A stretch of 64,000 nucleotides of DNA, from positions 5,580,001 through 5,644,000 of the forward strand of contig JAPNXP010000003.1 of assembly GCA_028753945.1 (NCBI GenBank), in the 5' to 3' direction. The notes beneath the pieces are model-generated. The model worked only from the letters and a program-made list of their open reading frames with translations. It made no database searches and was not told the DNA's origin. Positions 1-10,976 of the stretch are shown one piece after another. The DNA is from Hexactinellida sp. DTS-2022. Taxonomy: Eukaryota > Porifera > Hexactinellida. Position 1 is the stretch's first letter, and every line of letters begins with the position of its first letter. The translations under genes and the position numbers were made by a program.

Positions 1-3000
1 GCTGGCAAGTGGATAGGGGTGGAGCTGGATGAGGCAGTGGGCAAGAACAACGGGTCGGTCTCGGGACGTATATACTTCCTGTGCGATGACGACCATGGGA
101 TATTCGTGCGGCAGAACCAGATAGATATTCTGTCGGGATACGACACCTGGAGTCCTAGCGGTTCTCTTACAGAGCCTCCCAAGTCTCTGGATATTCCCTC
201 TGTGAAGAGCCCGCCGCTGCTGGCTGCTGTCACGCCCATGAAGGACAGGTCCCGGAGTATGCTGACAGCGCCTAAGACGGCCCCTGTCTCCAAGGGGGCT
301 GACAGTCCTGTCTCCAGTCCCCGTCCCAAGAGGAGAGTGGTAGCCAAGGTGTCTGCTAGCGGACAGAAGCAACCAGACACAGGCAATACATGATGTAGAT
401 AGTATAATATAGTATAGTATAGTATATAGTATACACCTCGGAACACGGTAATACGCATGGTTTAATCTAGGCGTTTTTAAAGAAAAATTTCCGAGGCGCG
501 TGAAAATCGAGAGATGCTCCCATAGACGTAATACAAATTGAATATTTAGGCTCGTGTGAGCGAGCTCAAACTTAATCTAGGCCCGCAGAAAATTTGCCTG
601 GATGAAATCCTGGTAATACGATTCCGGTTAATACGAACCTATTTCAGTCCCCTCCAAAACTTTTCAATGAGATGATTTTAGTTAATTTTTAACGAACACA
701 TAATTTTTGAGATTTGTAGTATTGACAAGCCTTTTTTTAATACGAATTCTGGATAAGGCGCGGCGAACGCATTTTGACAGTCCCCTGATGTTCACACTAA
801 CGAAGTTGTATATAGTAGAGGAACTAATTAATACTATTACCAATAGACGGCAGGGCTTTTGGTCTACTGAATCTATATACTGTATACAAATTCTTGCTTA
901 TTTTATATGGACTTTATAAACCGTCTACATAGTATAAGGAAGCTTTTTAATAATACACATTTTATCATTGAGATAACAGTCCCATTACTATACCTGTGTA
1001 CAATAGGCTCTAGGCTAAAGTCTAGCTTGGAAGAGACAGCCCCCGAGACAGCCCCCTCTCCTGTCATTCAGCTGGATGAAGATGTGCCGGAGCCCTGGCG
1101 GTCCGTGATACGAGACCTGGCCAGCAAGGTGGACACACTAAAGATGAAGCGACAGGACGATAGGATGAGGGTGAAGGAGGGAGAGAGGAACAAACTACAG
1201 GTAATTAGTAGGTACAGACAGGTCTGCTGTGATTTAAATGTTTATTAATTGTTGATAAATATTGAGTTTCACATTTTGGAATTTAGAATAAAATACAGTC
1301 AGGTCTACTTGTAATTAATGAACAATTTTTTGTTTGCTTAATATGAAGATTTTTTTATTATGAACAAGCCCTATCGTCCAAAATTATTAACTCACATAGG
1401 GTTTGTATTAATTAAAGTTGAGTTCGCTTATTATGAAGTCACTCTATTATGAACACAATTTTTGCCACCTTGAATGTTCATAATAAAAGAATCTGACTAA
1501 ATATTATTTATTAATGGGCTTACTTATACCGTTATACGTATATAGGCCAAAACCCTTTATTATAACCTGGCTTCCCGAAGGTTAATTTTTCAAATTATCT
1601 TTCCTGTGCCTAAATTCAATTAGAAAGGTATTGTCTGATATATAAGTACGTAATTCTTTTATTGTTAATTGGGGAATTGTTGTGTTTCAACAGCAAATAT
1701 AATTCATTTATAATAAAGCTAGTACAATAAGTTATTGTTCAATACTCTTGTTAGTATCATACAGTAGATTTTACTACGTTTTATGTACTTCGATAAAAGA
1801 GGAGTAAACTTCATCCGTCTGGGGAATATAGTAGAACCTCGTTAGTGCGAACACGGTTAATACGAACACTATTTAGGTCCTTTTTAAAGCCTTTTCATTA
1901 CAAATGTTATTGGTAAATACAAATTCCGTATAAAGCGAAGACATTTTGACGGTCCCCTAGTGTTTATTCTAACGAGGCTCTACTAAATCTATAACTCCTT
2001 ATAAGCGTGTATTCGTTATACGAGTAACTACGTGTATACTCTCTAACACAGTGTTTCTTAACCTTTTAAACTTCCGCACCCCTTGAGCTTTCAAAATCAA
2101 CTCTCGCACCTAGCAAACGAATATATTTGATTTTTTAATATAAACTACTTGTAATTTTGTTGAGAACCACTGCTCTAACAGGTGCTGATCAACGGTTGAA
2201 AAGGTTGGGAATTCTACTCTATTTATAACTCCATTAATTAATTATAAGCGTGAACATATTTCTTATATGGAGTTACAATACTTGCTATTCTCTAATACAC
2301 TCGTATTACAATACTTGCTATACGCTATACTCTGTACTGGTTAACAGGTGCAGCAGCTGATGGAGCAGAAGTCGCATCTGCTGGAGCTGCAGGGGAGAAT
2401 CCAGTCTGAGCTGAAGAGCTCCCAGAAGGAGACTCGCGGCTTCCAGGAGCAGCGAGCCGCGCTGCAGAAGCGCATGCAGGAGGTGGGAGAGACCGCAGAG
2501 CTGGCGACCGTAGATAAGGAGCTCTCCGAGGAGCGCGTGGAGGCGCTGCAGACGGAGCTGAGCGCAACGAGGGATAGGGTCGAGGAGCTGAGTCTGGATC
2601 TCGAGATTCTACAGGTAGCTGTGTGGCTATTCTATAGGAGCATACTTATACGTAGACTGTATATTTAGTGAAAAAGCCCATACAAAATAAGTTTCTAACC
2701 AATTATTTGCATGGAAATAAAGTAATAAAATAATAAACGATTGAAAATAAAACAAATTTTTTGGAATTTCTTACACGATTAGAATAATTAGTTAGTTAGA
2801 AAAAAACGGTTCCGACTGTACTGTATTATGTTGTAGTTAAAGATTCCGATTCCAATTTATACATAGTAGTACGTATATACAATCGATCCGTTATTCCGTT
2901 ATCCATCCATGCTGTAAGTATCAGAGAATGGAATGGGAAACCCTCTTAGCATATTAATCCCCCTTACCATTACTGTATATTTACTGTGTGTAGGAGGAGA

Positions 3001-6000
3001 TCCGTCAGTCCGGGCCGGGGGTGCCCGTGGCTAGCGTGGCGGCTAAGCAGATGGAGCAGCAGAACAACCGACTTAAGGAGGCGCTTGTTAAGGTCCGGGA
3101 CCTGCTTACGTCAGAGCAGCAGGGCCACAAGGAGGCCCTCAAGGAGCTGGAGCGGGAGAGACAGACAGCTGAGACCCTCTCTCGGGAGCGCGAGCAATAT
3201 AAGGGTCAGGTGGAGGAGAGCGAGGAGACGATAGAGCTGCTTAAGGAGCAGATAGACGCTAATGTGAGCAGCGAGCGCATGATAGAGATCCTGTCGGAGC
3301 GGAACCTAGAGCTGGAGGAGAAACTCATGACTGCTCAGGACTCCATGGACGATATGGAGGCTCTCAAGGAGGTTTGTGTGTTGTGTGCTGTGGTGTGTTA
3401 TATGCTATGTGGTATCTTGGTACTGGGCATTTGGTGGTTGGTTTAAACTAGTCAACTCTCGTTTTCACGAAGTGCTTGGGACCAGTAAATTCCTCCGTTC
3501 TATCCGGGTATTTCGTTATTTCGTATATTGTACAGTGTATCTTGGTACTGGACCATTTGTTGGTGGAAAGTACTGGAAACATATGTTTCTATGTCAATTC
3601 ATTACTAGAATTATAGTATACGTACATAGGGTATAATATGAGCTATAGCATAATACAGTAGACTCTGCTTAATAGAGCTACTGGTTAATTGGATCTAACT
3701 ACCTTCGGACCAAAGTAAACTAATTAATTGGAGTCGACTGTAATTATAGTAAAACTCTTATAACAGTATATACGCTTAGTACGTAGTATACTAATTATTT
3801 TACCAAAGTTTATAAAGCTGTATGTAGTATTTATATAGTATGTAGGATTATAAACGAGTTCTATTATAGTAAACATTCAGTAGAACATCGTTAGTATAAA
3901 CACCGTTAAAATACGTTCTCCTTAGCAGGAATTCCTATTAACCAATATCATTTGTATTGAAAAGGCTTTGAAGGGACTGAAATAGTGTTCGTATTAACCG
4001 GAGTTGTATTAACCGTGTACTAACGAGGTTATACTGTATATTAACGGGTACTGTAGTTTAGATTAGTCAAATTTAACATTTCTAACATTTCCTATTAACC
4101 GTGTTATACTGTGTACTATCGATGCGCTGTATAGATATAACATTTCTGCTTCGCTACGTAGATCCACGACGAGCTGGAGGAGAACCAGCTGGCGATGGAG
4201 CGGGAGCTCCGAGAGGACCTGGACATGGAGGCCAACAAGAAGTTGCAAGCGGAGTCCCGCCTCGAGCAGGCGCAGATGACCATTGCGGACTACCAGGACA
4301 CCCTCGAGAAGTTCAGGAATCTGGTCGCTTCTCTCCAGAAGGATCTGAATGCGAGTCGCAAGGAGCAGGAGAGCGAGCGTAGCTCCCGCGAACAGCTGGC
4401 CTCCCAGTCCCAGGCCATGCTCTCTCTGAACCTCTCCCTTAAGGCCTCCGTCACGAAGGGGCACTCCAAGGCTGTGGACCTGGAGCTGCAGAAGCTCAAT
4501 GCGCTGCAGGCCAATAAGCAGGCACGCAGTAGTAGTAGTATTGGGATAAAGTGTTAACCGATTAACCGAAATTCGATTAACCGAACACACTTGGATGGTC
4601 ACAATGTTATTCCATAAATTAGTTCAGCTTTCAATTATCCGAAGTTTCGAACATGTTTGGCTAATCCCAACAAATACAGGTAATCGAGGTTGTACTGTAC
4701 TCTAATTTCCAGGCACTGTAGGGTAATTTCAAAAACACCAAGAACATCAAAATTCACCTTTGTAAGCCAGGTTTTTTTAATTAAAAAGGTGTTGGAGGAT
4801 TTATGTGTTCGCCTTTTTATTTACTGTTAGTGCATAATGAATAAATATCAGTAAAACGAAGTAAAAGGGAAACTTAAAATACTTAGATATAAGCGGAGTT
4901 AAATCAACTACAGTATCCGTCTGGGAATATATATAACTTCGTTATTCGCGGCTATTCCGTTATCCGACTGGCTATAACGTGAGTATACTGGTTGCTTCCA
5001 TCAGGTTGAGCTGTTGCTACAGTTCCTCCCCGGTTCCTTCTACGCTGAGGGCGGAGAGTGCGACTGTGTGTCTCTGTGCGTGCTGCTGCTGAGACTCAGG
5101 TTCAAGGTTCAGCTGCTGCTGGATCAGCTGAGACAGCAGTACCAGCTGGAGAAACACCTCGAGCAGAGACTGCCCATCAAACAGCAGCAGGCAGAGCAGG
5201 TACGTACTGATATACCATGTTATTCATACAGTTAGGTCTGCTTATTGTGAGCTAATGTTCTTCTGTTTCATATTAGAAACTTTTTGATATAATATCACAC
5301 TATGGTCCCATTTAACAACATCTTTAGTACTGTTGTATGAATACTATTTAACGCCTTTTGAATACGAATTATATTGGTTATACGAATTTTGGACAAGGCG
5401 AATCGCATTTTGACGATCCCCTGGTGTTCGTACTAACGAGGTTCTACTGTACATAAGGTTTGCATTAAGTTTAGCAAAGTTATAAACTATTATGACCAAA
5501 GTTTTGAGACCTTGATTATTCAAAATATAAGTACAATAATTTGGTATATTGGTATAATTTGTATACAACATCGCTATTATAAGTACACTAATTTATTATA
5601 TACTATTCAGTATCATTCTATAATACACACTGCTTATACAAGTACTATTAGGTTGTGTACATCTCTCAGCTGAGTGTGCAGGTGCTGAGGTTCGGGATGC
5701 TGGTGCGCCGGCTGTCCCGCCAGCTGGCCAGCTGCGGCCCGGCCCGTCTGAGCGAGCTGGGAGCCAAGCTGCCGGACGTGGCTCTGCACGAGAGGTGCAT
5801 GGACGGACTCCTGGACCTCTTCAAGCAGGACCAGCTCGACAGCGCAGTGCCGCTAGACACTCTCAGTTAGTAACTGGGGGATAGGGAATAGGCCAGATAG
5901 GCAATCATAATACAGTAGACTCTCGTTAAACACGGATAATCCGAAATACCGGCTAAGGCGAACAAAGTTTATGTCCCTAGCCTATATAAATGCATGCAAA

Positions 6001-9000
6001 TGACTCCGGTTAATACGAATTCCGGATAATACGAACAAATTTGGACGGTCCCCTCATGTTCATATAACGATAGTCTACTGTATCCATTTTTGAGTTAGAA
6101 CCATTATTGCATACTAATATCTAATTTGAAAATGTACAATTCAAAAGTTACCCTTGTAAACTAACATTAACGGAATATCTACGGAATATCTATTGGATCA
6201 GTAGAAATTTCTATTACAACAAGAGTTGACTTTAAAAAGGTAGATAAGCTTACTCAAACAATAGAGTATTATATTAGTTGGCAATTCTACACTTGTGTTC
6301 CACTGTATTTGATGATTTATTTTCCTTGCTATAATTGGAATGACTCTGTTATTGTTGTTGTTGTTGTTGTTGTTATTGTTATAACTCTAGATCGCGCCAT
6401 TACTCACCTGGAGGTGCTAACAGCCGACTCGAGAGAGCTCCCCTTAGACTGCCACTCTCAGCTGACAGACCTGCTATCCCACATACGACAGGTGGAGGAA
6501 GCTAACGTTATTAAGCTCTGCTGTCTGAAGGCCTGCGTGCACGCAGAGGGAGCCTTCGCGTCCACACTGAAGGGCTTAGACGCTATTTCCGTGGACTTTA
6601 TGATATACTGCAGTAAGCTCGCTAGGAAGATTCCCGGCGAGAACAAGTCAGCTGTTAAGTTCTATGTACCGGAGGAGGGGATATATAAGCTGGCTCAATA
6701 CCTCAGCTCCTCTCTTAGGATATACAGTGCATTAGAGGTTAGTTAGGGAGGATATAGCGTATATGTATGGTAGTGTATTGTACGGTATATAGCTAATAGC
6801 TATTCATGATGTGATTAGATTTGGAATATTTTATTCTAATTTGCATTATAGCATGTTTCTTTCAGGAATAAACTGCTTTGGAATGTTGATATATATAACG
6901 TTTGTGGTTCTAACTGTTGCACTCGTTGAGTAATAATTTCAGAAATGTCTATTTGCATGTTTCTATCTTACAAATGCAAGTATAAATGCAACAACATTGC
7001 TTACCAACATAACATAGTTAGTTTGACTAGTACAGTAGATGTCAGATATAAGCACACCAGTTATAAGAACATATTGGATATAAGCACACTATGTTGGAAA
7101 CGGTTGCCATATACACTATATAATTTATGTCGGTTATAAGAACATTAAGTGCAGTTCCCGACGATATTGCTTATAACCGGCATCCACTGTATCAGTATTA
7201 CTGTGTGTGTACTTACTGTAGTCAGGACTGAGTGACATCCAGGGCGAGTTCCTGTCCGGGGGAGATACAGACACTGTGAACAATACGATAGCCCAATCTC
7301 TCTTCGATAAGTCCGTCATAAGTGTATTCGGCCCCGCCACCACTGATAGCAGCATTTCTACCGCTTATCAGGAAGGGATTAACTTGTTCAAGGAAATGAT
7401 AGAAGCGATTCAAGCCGGTCAGTTAGTGTGTTTAGAGTTTAATATTGTACGTTAACTTATAAATACAGTCAGGTTCTCATATTATGAACATTCACAAGAC
7501 CAGAATTGTAATTATACTAGAGAGACCTCATAATATAATACAAACCCTAGGTAATGTAAACTAATTAGGGCATATATTCATGATGAAAAAAATCATATTT
7601 AACAGACGAAATTGTTCATAATAAACAGACCTGACTGTATTAATGATCTACCATTTAAGTTCACTGAATTTCAATTGGATTAAACTTACACATAACTAAT
7701 ATGTCTAGGTAATATGTCTTAGGTCTTAGGTCCATATAAATTCACTTAATTTCAATCGCATTAACATGCACATAATTGCATAAGTGACATAACTGTAATA
7801 ACATGTCTAGGTGCCTATGACAGACATCCTCCCGGAGAGCGTCCCGAGAACCCGCTAATCCGACGGGCCTCCGAGGTTAAGAGCTACCTGTCCGACGCAG
7901 AGGGGCTGGGAGAGAAACTGGAGGAGAAAGAGAGAGAAATCCTGGAAGCCAAGAAGAACAGTGCTCTACAAACTCAAGCCATCAGAGACACTAAAGTCAA
8001 GGTAACCGTAGCCTTATATACCTCACTATGTTACAACTTATTAGTGGTATTTAATTTATTAATTGTTTTGTAAATACATTTTATAGATTAACTATTCATT
8101 TAATTTGTAACTTCTAGAGTACATCAGTCGACTCATTTTAGAGAGATTTTTGCTAGGAAATTTGTTGTGCATGCTTGAAAGAAGTTATACAACCCAAAAA
8201 TACCAAAACGCACGAATTGTGGGATAATTAGTGAATCTGAGATATTGTATTGGACATTGGCAGCTTATTAAGTTTGATTTCTCTTTAGCAATATTCCCCG
8301 AACAATATAACAATACAGTGAATGCCGGTTATACGAATATCGTCGGGAACTGCATATGATATATCCTTATAACAGGCTTAATTAAGTTATATAGGGTATA
8401 TGGCAAGTTGGCAACCGTTTTCCAGTTAAATGGAGTAGTGAATACAGCATAATCGGTAAATCGAGTTAGGGTTCTTATAAGTTATAACTGGCATGTTCTT
8501 ATATTATAAACCGGTGTTCTTATATCCGGCATCTACTGTAGTTAGTTTATACGTATGTGTTTGTTGTTATTTTTTTCAATAAGAGAGATCAGAGTTGTGT
8601 TATTACTCGCCACATCCTCATACCAGGCAGCTAGCCGCCCTAAGGTAGCTAACCACTCAATGAGTCAGGCAACTTCATCACTTCATTCATTAAATTATAA
8701 CAAAGTTAATTCATATTTATATCAGCGTGGCTTGCAATTATAAGACAAATGGGTTTGCAATAATGGAACTATCTCGTTCTTTACAAATAATTTGCCCTTT
8801 GTTAAAGGTTAAACTTAAGTTTTGATTAGAGTTGTATTTTGTGTATCCCGGTGTAATAGTAGATCCTGTTCCCTCATCTTTGTTCCCCCGAACATTATTC
8901 TTAGGGAATACTGTTCCCCTGAATAATATTTGCCTTGGATAAACAAGGCATTTTTATTCTACAACTCTTAGGACCCCCTGGCCGAAGCTGGCACTTTAAC

Positions 9001-10379
9001 CTTGGCCAGGAATTAAGATTCCCTAGACGGGAACAATATTTCCTAGCAAATATTTTTCGGGGAACAATTTTCACGGAAACTCCTCTGACAGTGACTGACA
9101 CCGGGTTGCAAATGTGTTCTACTATTTTATATATTTTATAATGGCGAATAGATATAAGATATTTGCAGTCTGCGGCTAAATATATTGTGTTTTGCGTCTT
9201 TGGCTGTTCTGAATATACGCTCCTGGAATACCCTGAATCTAAACGTGAATAAAAGCTCGTTAACTTGCCTCCGATTGGAATTGCATTAACTATTCTCATT
9301 TGTAGATTGGCATTAATTATACAGCATTTTACTAACCAATTTGTAGATTGGCATTATTAATAATACAAATTTTTAGATTGGCATTCAAACTAGTATACGT
9401 ACAAATTGTAGATTGACATCAATTATACCAATTCGTAGATTGGCACAAAACTATCCACATTACCAACAATACAATATACATATTTGTAGATAGACATTAA
9501 CATACGATCTGTAGATAGGATTACTAACAATACGTTCTGTAGATAGGGATGGTAGAGGGGAAGCTGGATAGCGTCAAGAAGGAGTACGGCGAAGTGCTGA
9601 GCACCAAGTCTGAGAAGATAGCGGTGATAGAGCACGAGCTCCTCGAGACAAAGGAGAACTACGAACAGACTGTCAGGGCTCTCATGACAGACATAAATAA
9701 CTTCGAGACGGAGAGTAAGCAGCTCAAGCGTAGTCTCGAGGCCGCCAAGAGGTCCAGCATGCCAGATCTCTACGGGACCGTGACACACGAAGTCGTGAGG
9801 AGAACCAGTTCCCAACAAATAGAGGAGGAGGTAAACCCGCTTGCGCACCAGCAGAATAAGGCGTTAAAAACCGCACTTAGCCAGGTTACGGCCGAAGTGT
9901 CTGTGTTGAAGCGTAGACTTATGAGCGATCAGCTGAGAGAACTGACTCCTCTAATAACGGGGTATCCCAGAGACGGGAGTAATGATAGCGATTCCGAAAA
10001 GAGTCTTTACAAACAGTTCTCGCGCGTGAAAAGCGAAATCTGTCACCTTGAATCCAGTCCCCAAATAGTGGATCTTACAACAGGTGTCAAAGGAATACAA
10101 GAGTATTGTCAGAGACAAGTTGATAGGTCTGTCAAGAAATCTAGGCTCGCGAGAGAGTGCAGCGATCTGAGAAATAAAATATCTTTGTTGGCAGCTAGTC
10201 AGCATACAGGGGCGTTAATAGAAACTGGCACCTCAAGTTTTGTGGACCCTAGTTACACGCGAGCTGTGGAATGTCGTAAGATAGGATCCATACACGTGCC
10301 GAGTAGCCAGGGATCGCGAAATATCACAACTAATGTGGACTCTGATATATTTCGCAAATTGTTGTTTGTCACCGTCTGA
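1..10379 (+). CDS. DCTN1: Dynactin subunit 1 (p150-Glued) homologue, 5' partial
   Basis: This is the large dynactin subunit, which links cytoplasmic dynein to microtubules. The window opens inside the CAP-Gly domain: GKNNG and HGIFVR motifs are visible. A basic Ser/Pro-rich linker, long coiled coils and the conserved globular middle region follow. Proposed exons: 1-348, 1021-1200, 2348-2614, 2994-3371, 4162-4521, 5005-5199, 5670-5865, 6391-6737, 7222-7417, 7811-8001 and 9543-10379. Phases agree at every junction and give about 1164 residues, against about 1280 for human p150. The first junction (348/1021) is the least certain, because its acceptor has a poor pyrimidine tract. The 4521/5005 junction needs a GC donor (AAGCAG|GCACGC), but it aligns without a gap to vertebrate p150 as I remember it. 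The 7222 and 7811 exons rest on splice signals and phase. Nearly every intron carries a MITE. Identity is very likely; exact exon ends are less so. Confidence 0.93.
430..830. repeat. Decayed family-A pogo-like MITE(s)
   Basis: Scattered words of the family-A element (GGTTAATACGAA, GGATAAGGCG, TTTTGACAGTCCCCTG) in dynactin intron 1, with no clean ends; probably two overlapping old copies. Confidence 0.5.
825..945. mobile_element. MITE family M (AGACGGTCTAC type), degenerate
   Basis: Contains AATAGACGGCAGGGCTTTTG and ACCGTCTACATA words shared with the copies at 23738-23905 and 47933-48062. Confidence 0.6.
1296..1498. mobile_element. MITE family C (CAGTCAGGTCTGCTTA type)
   Basis: Starts CAGTCAGGTCTACTT and ends TAATAAAAGAATCTGACT; TATGAA(C/G) words are repeated inside. 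Related copies at 7466-7637 and 62002-62165. Confidence 0.7.
1511..1655. mobile_element. MITE family L (ACTTATATAGGCC type)
   Basis: GGGCTTACTTATACCG at the left and a mirrored TTAGAAAGGTATTGTCTGATATATAAGTA at the right form imperfect inverted repeats like the 26852-26990 copy. Confidence 0.55.
1829..1984. mobile_element. MITE family A (CAGTAGAACCTCGTTAGTACG type)
   Basis: Terminal inverted repeats GTAGAACCTCGTTAG / CTAACGAGGCTCTAC enclose GTTAATACGAA and TTTTGACGGTCCCCT words. Pogo/Tigger-like termini. Confidence 0.8.
2049..2172. mobile_element. hAT-type MITE with perfect 8-bp target duplication
   Basis: CAGTGTTTCTTAACC at the left and GTTGAGAACCACTG at the right are inverted repeats. CTCTAACA flanks both sides exactly (2041-2048, 2173-2180), the 8-bp duplication expected of hAT transposition. 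Confidence 0.85.
3656..3740. mobile_element. MITE family G, 85-bp deletion derivative
   Basis: CAGTAGACTCTGCTTAATAG and TTGGAGTCGACTG termini resemble the full-length family-G copy at 45875-46058. Confidence 0.7.
3878..4036. mobile_element. MITE family A
   Basis: CAGTAGAACATCGTTAGTA / TACTAACGAGGTTATACTG inverted ends with internal GTATTAACCG words; inside a dynactin intron. Confidence 0.8.
4545..4697. mobile_element. Pogo-like MITE beside the dynactin GC donor
   Basis: Repeated GATTAACCGAA words and a right end AATCGAGGTTGTACTG. The left end is blurred into the trinucleotide run just after the exon end at 4521. Confidence 0.6.
5290..5449. mobile_element. MITE family A, 5' truncated or diverged
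   Basis: The right half is intact (GGTTATACGAATTTTGGACAAGG ... CGTACTAACGAGG...CTACTG shortened here); the left end is lost. Confidence 0.65.
5913..6080. mobile_element. MITE family A variant
   Basis: CAGTAGACTCTCGTTAA at the left and AACGATAGTCTACTG at the right, with AATACGAA words and the GACGGTCCCCT block. Confidence 0.75.
6349..6383 (+). repeat. (GTT)n microsatellite at an acceptor
   Basis: About ten GTT/ATT units lie directly before the acceptor of the dynactin exon at 6391, apparently serving as its pyrimidine-containing tract. Confidence 0.85.
7033..7189. mobile_element. MITE family D (CAGTGGATGCCGGATATAAG type)
   Basis: Imperfect inverted ends CAGTAGATGTCAGATATAAG / TATAACCGGCATCCACTG and the central GGAAACGGTTGCC word shared with 8316-8538 and 49762-49916. 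Confidence 0.75.
7466..7637. mobile_element. MITE family C
   Basis: CAGTCAGGTTCTCATATTATG / CATAATAAACAGACCTGACTG inverted ends, TA at both flanks. Confidence 0.75.
8316..8538. mobile_element. MITE family D
   Basis: CAGTGAATGCCGGTTATACG ... TATCCGGCATCTACTG with a central AACCGTTTTCC word. Confidence 0.7.
8845..9105. mobile_element. TIR element with repeated GTTCCCC/GGGAAC words
   Basis: GTATCCCGGTGTAATAG at the left and TGACTGACACCGGG at the right frame a region of recurring GTTCCCC and complementary GGGGAAC words. Open frames seen here are fortuitous. Confidence 0.45.
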
Positions 10380-10976
10380 GGTAAGCAATATTACTATAAT
10401 TGTTATTCATATGTGTATGCAGTGAGTGTCTCGTGTACAATCAATATATTTATTAACACAGTTATCTGATTACAAAAGTGTTAAATGGAATGGAATTTTC
10501 TTTACACGATAATAACCTGCTAATTGGAGAATTTGTTATTCGAGTCCTATTCACTTGTTAATTGTGAACCCAAGGTAATTTGTCTTATTTCTATTAAATA
10601 CTAGCAATCAATTACCGCGTGTGTTTATTCAAACGAGCCCTTCGGTCTTTAATGAGAATTCAAAATTAATCTAGAGGCTAGCTTCCAACGGGTTTCAAAT
10701 TTGGCTATTAGGAATTTTAATAATTTTATTTATTGTTGTGTTTACAAATTTGGTGAACACTGAACAGAATTATTCAAGTTGCAAAATAACCTGGATAATG
10801 CTACCAATGAATTAATTGCTTATTCAAATGCATGCAATTGGCTCTGTTTAATACGAATTTCTGGATAATACGAACAAATTTAGACAGTCCCCTGGTGTTC
10901 CTATTAACGAGAGTTCGATACCGATTTATACTAATATTAATTTGACGGATATAACTTAGCTTGCGTTAGACTGTGT
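10380..10976. other. Intergenic DNA between dynactin and MYCBPAP
   Basis: AT-rich; includes a degraded family-A fragment (about 10845-10920). No coding signal was seen. A donor-like GAG|GTAAGC directly follows the dynactin stop. Confidence 0.6.

Noticed and set aside
19-393. CAP-Gly exon as the start of a short independent protein ending at TGA 391
   Set aside because: The next exons carry the p150 coiled coils and globular region in phase; a donor at 349 avoids the stop, so it is more likely the 5' part of dynactin. A truncated isoform cannot be excluded.
1290-1500. Possible CRISPR-like or tandem array from repeated short words
   Set aside because: Spacing is irregular and the words are mirrored about a centre, as in inverted-repeat transposons; the genome is eukaryotic.
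4063-4602. 179-codon minus-strand frame opposite dynactin exon 5
   Set aside because: An antisense shadow of the coiled-coil exon; Leu/Val-rich with no conserved motif.
8935-9299. Open frames of 68 and 132 codons on both strands
   Set aside because: They lie over an inverted-repeat element with GGGAAC/GTTCCCC words and show no domain or splice logic.
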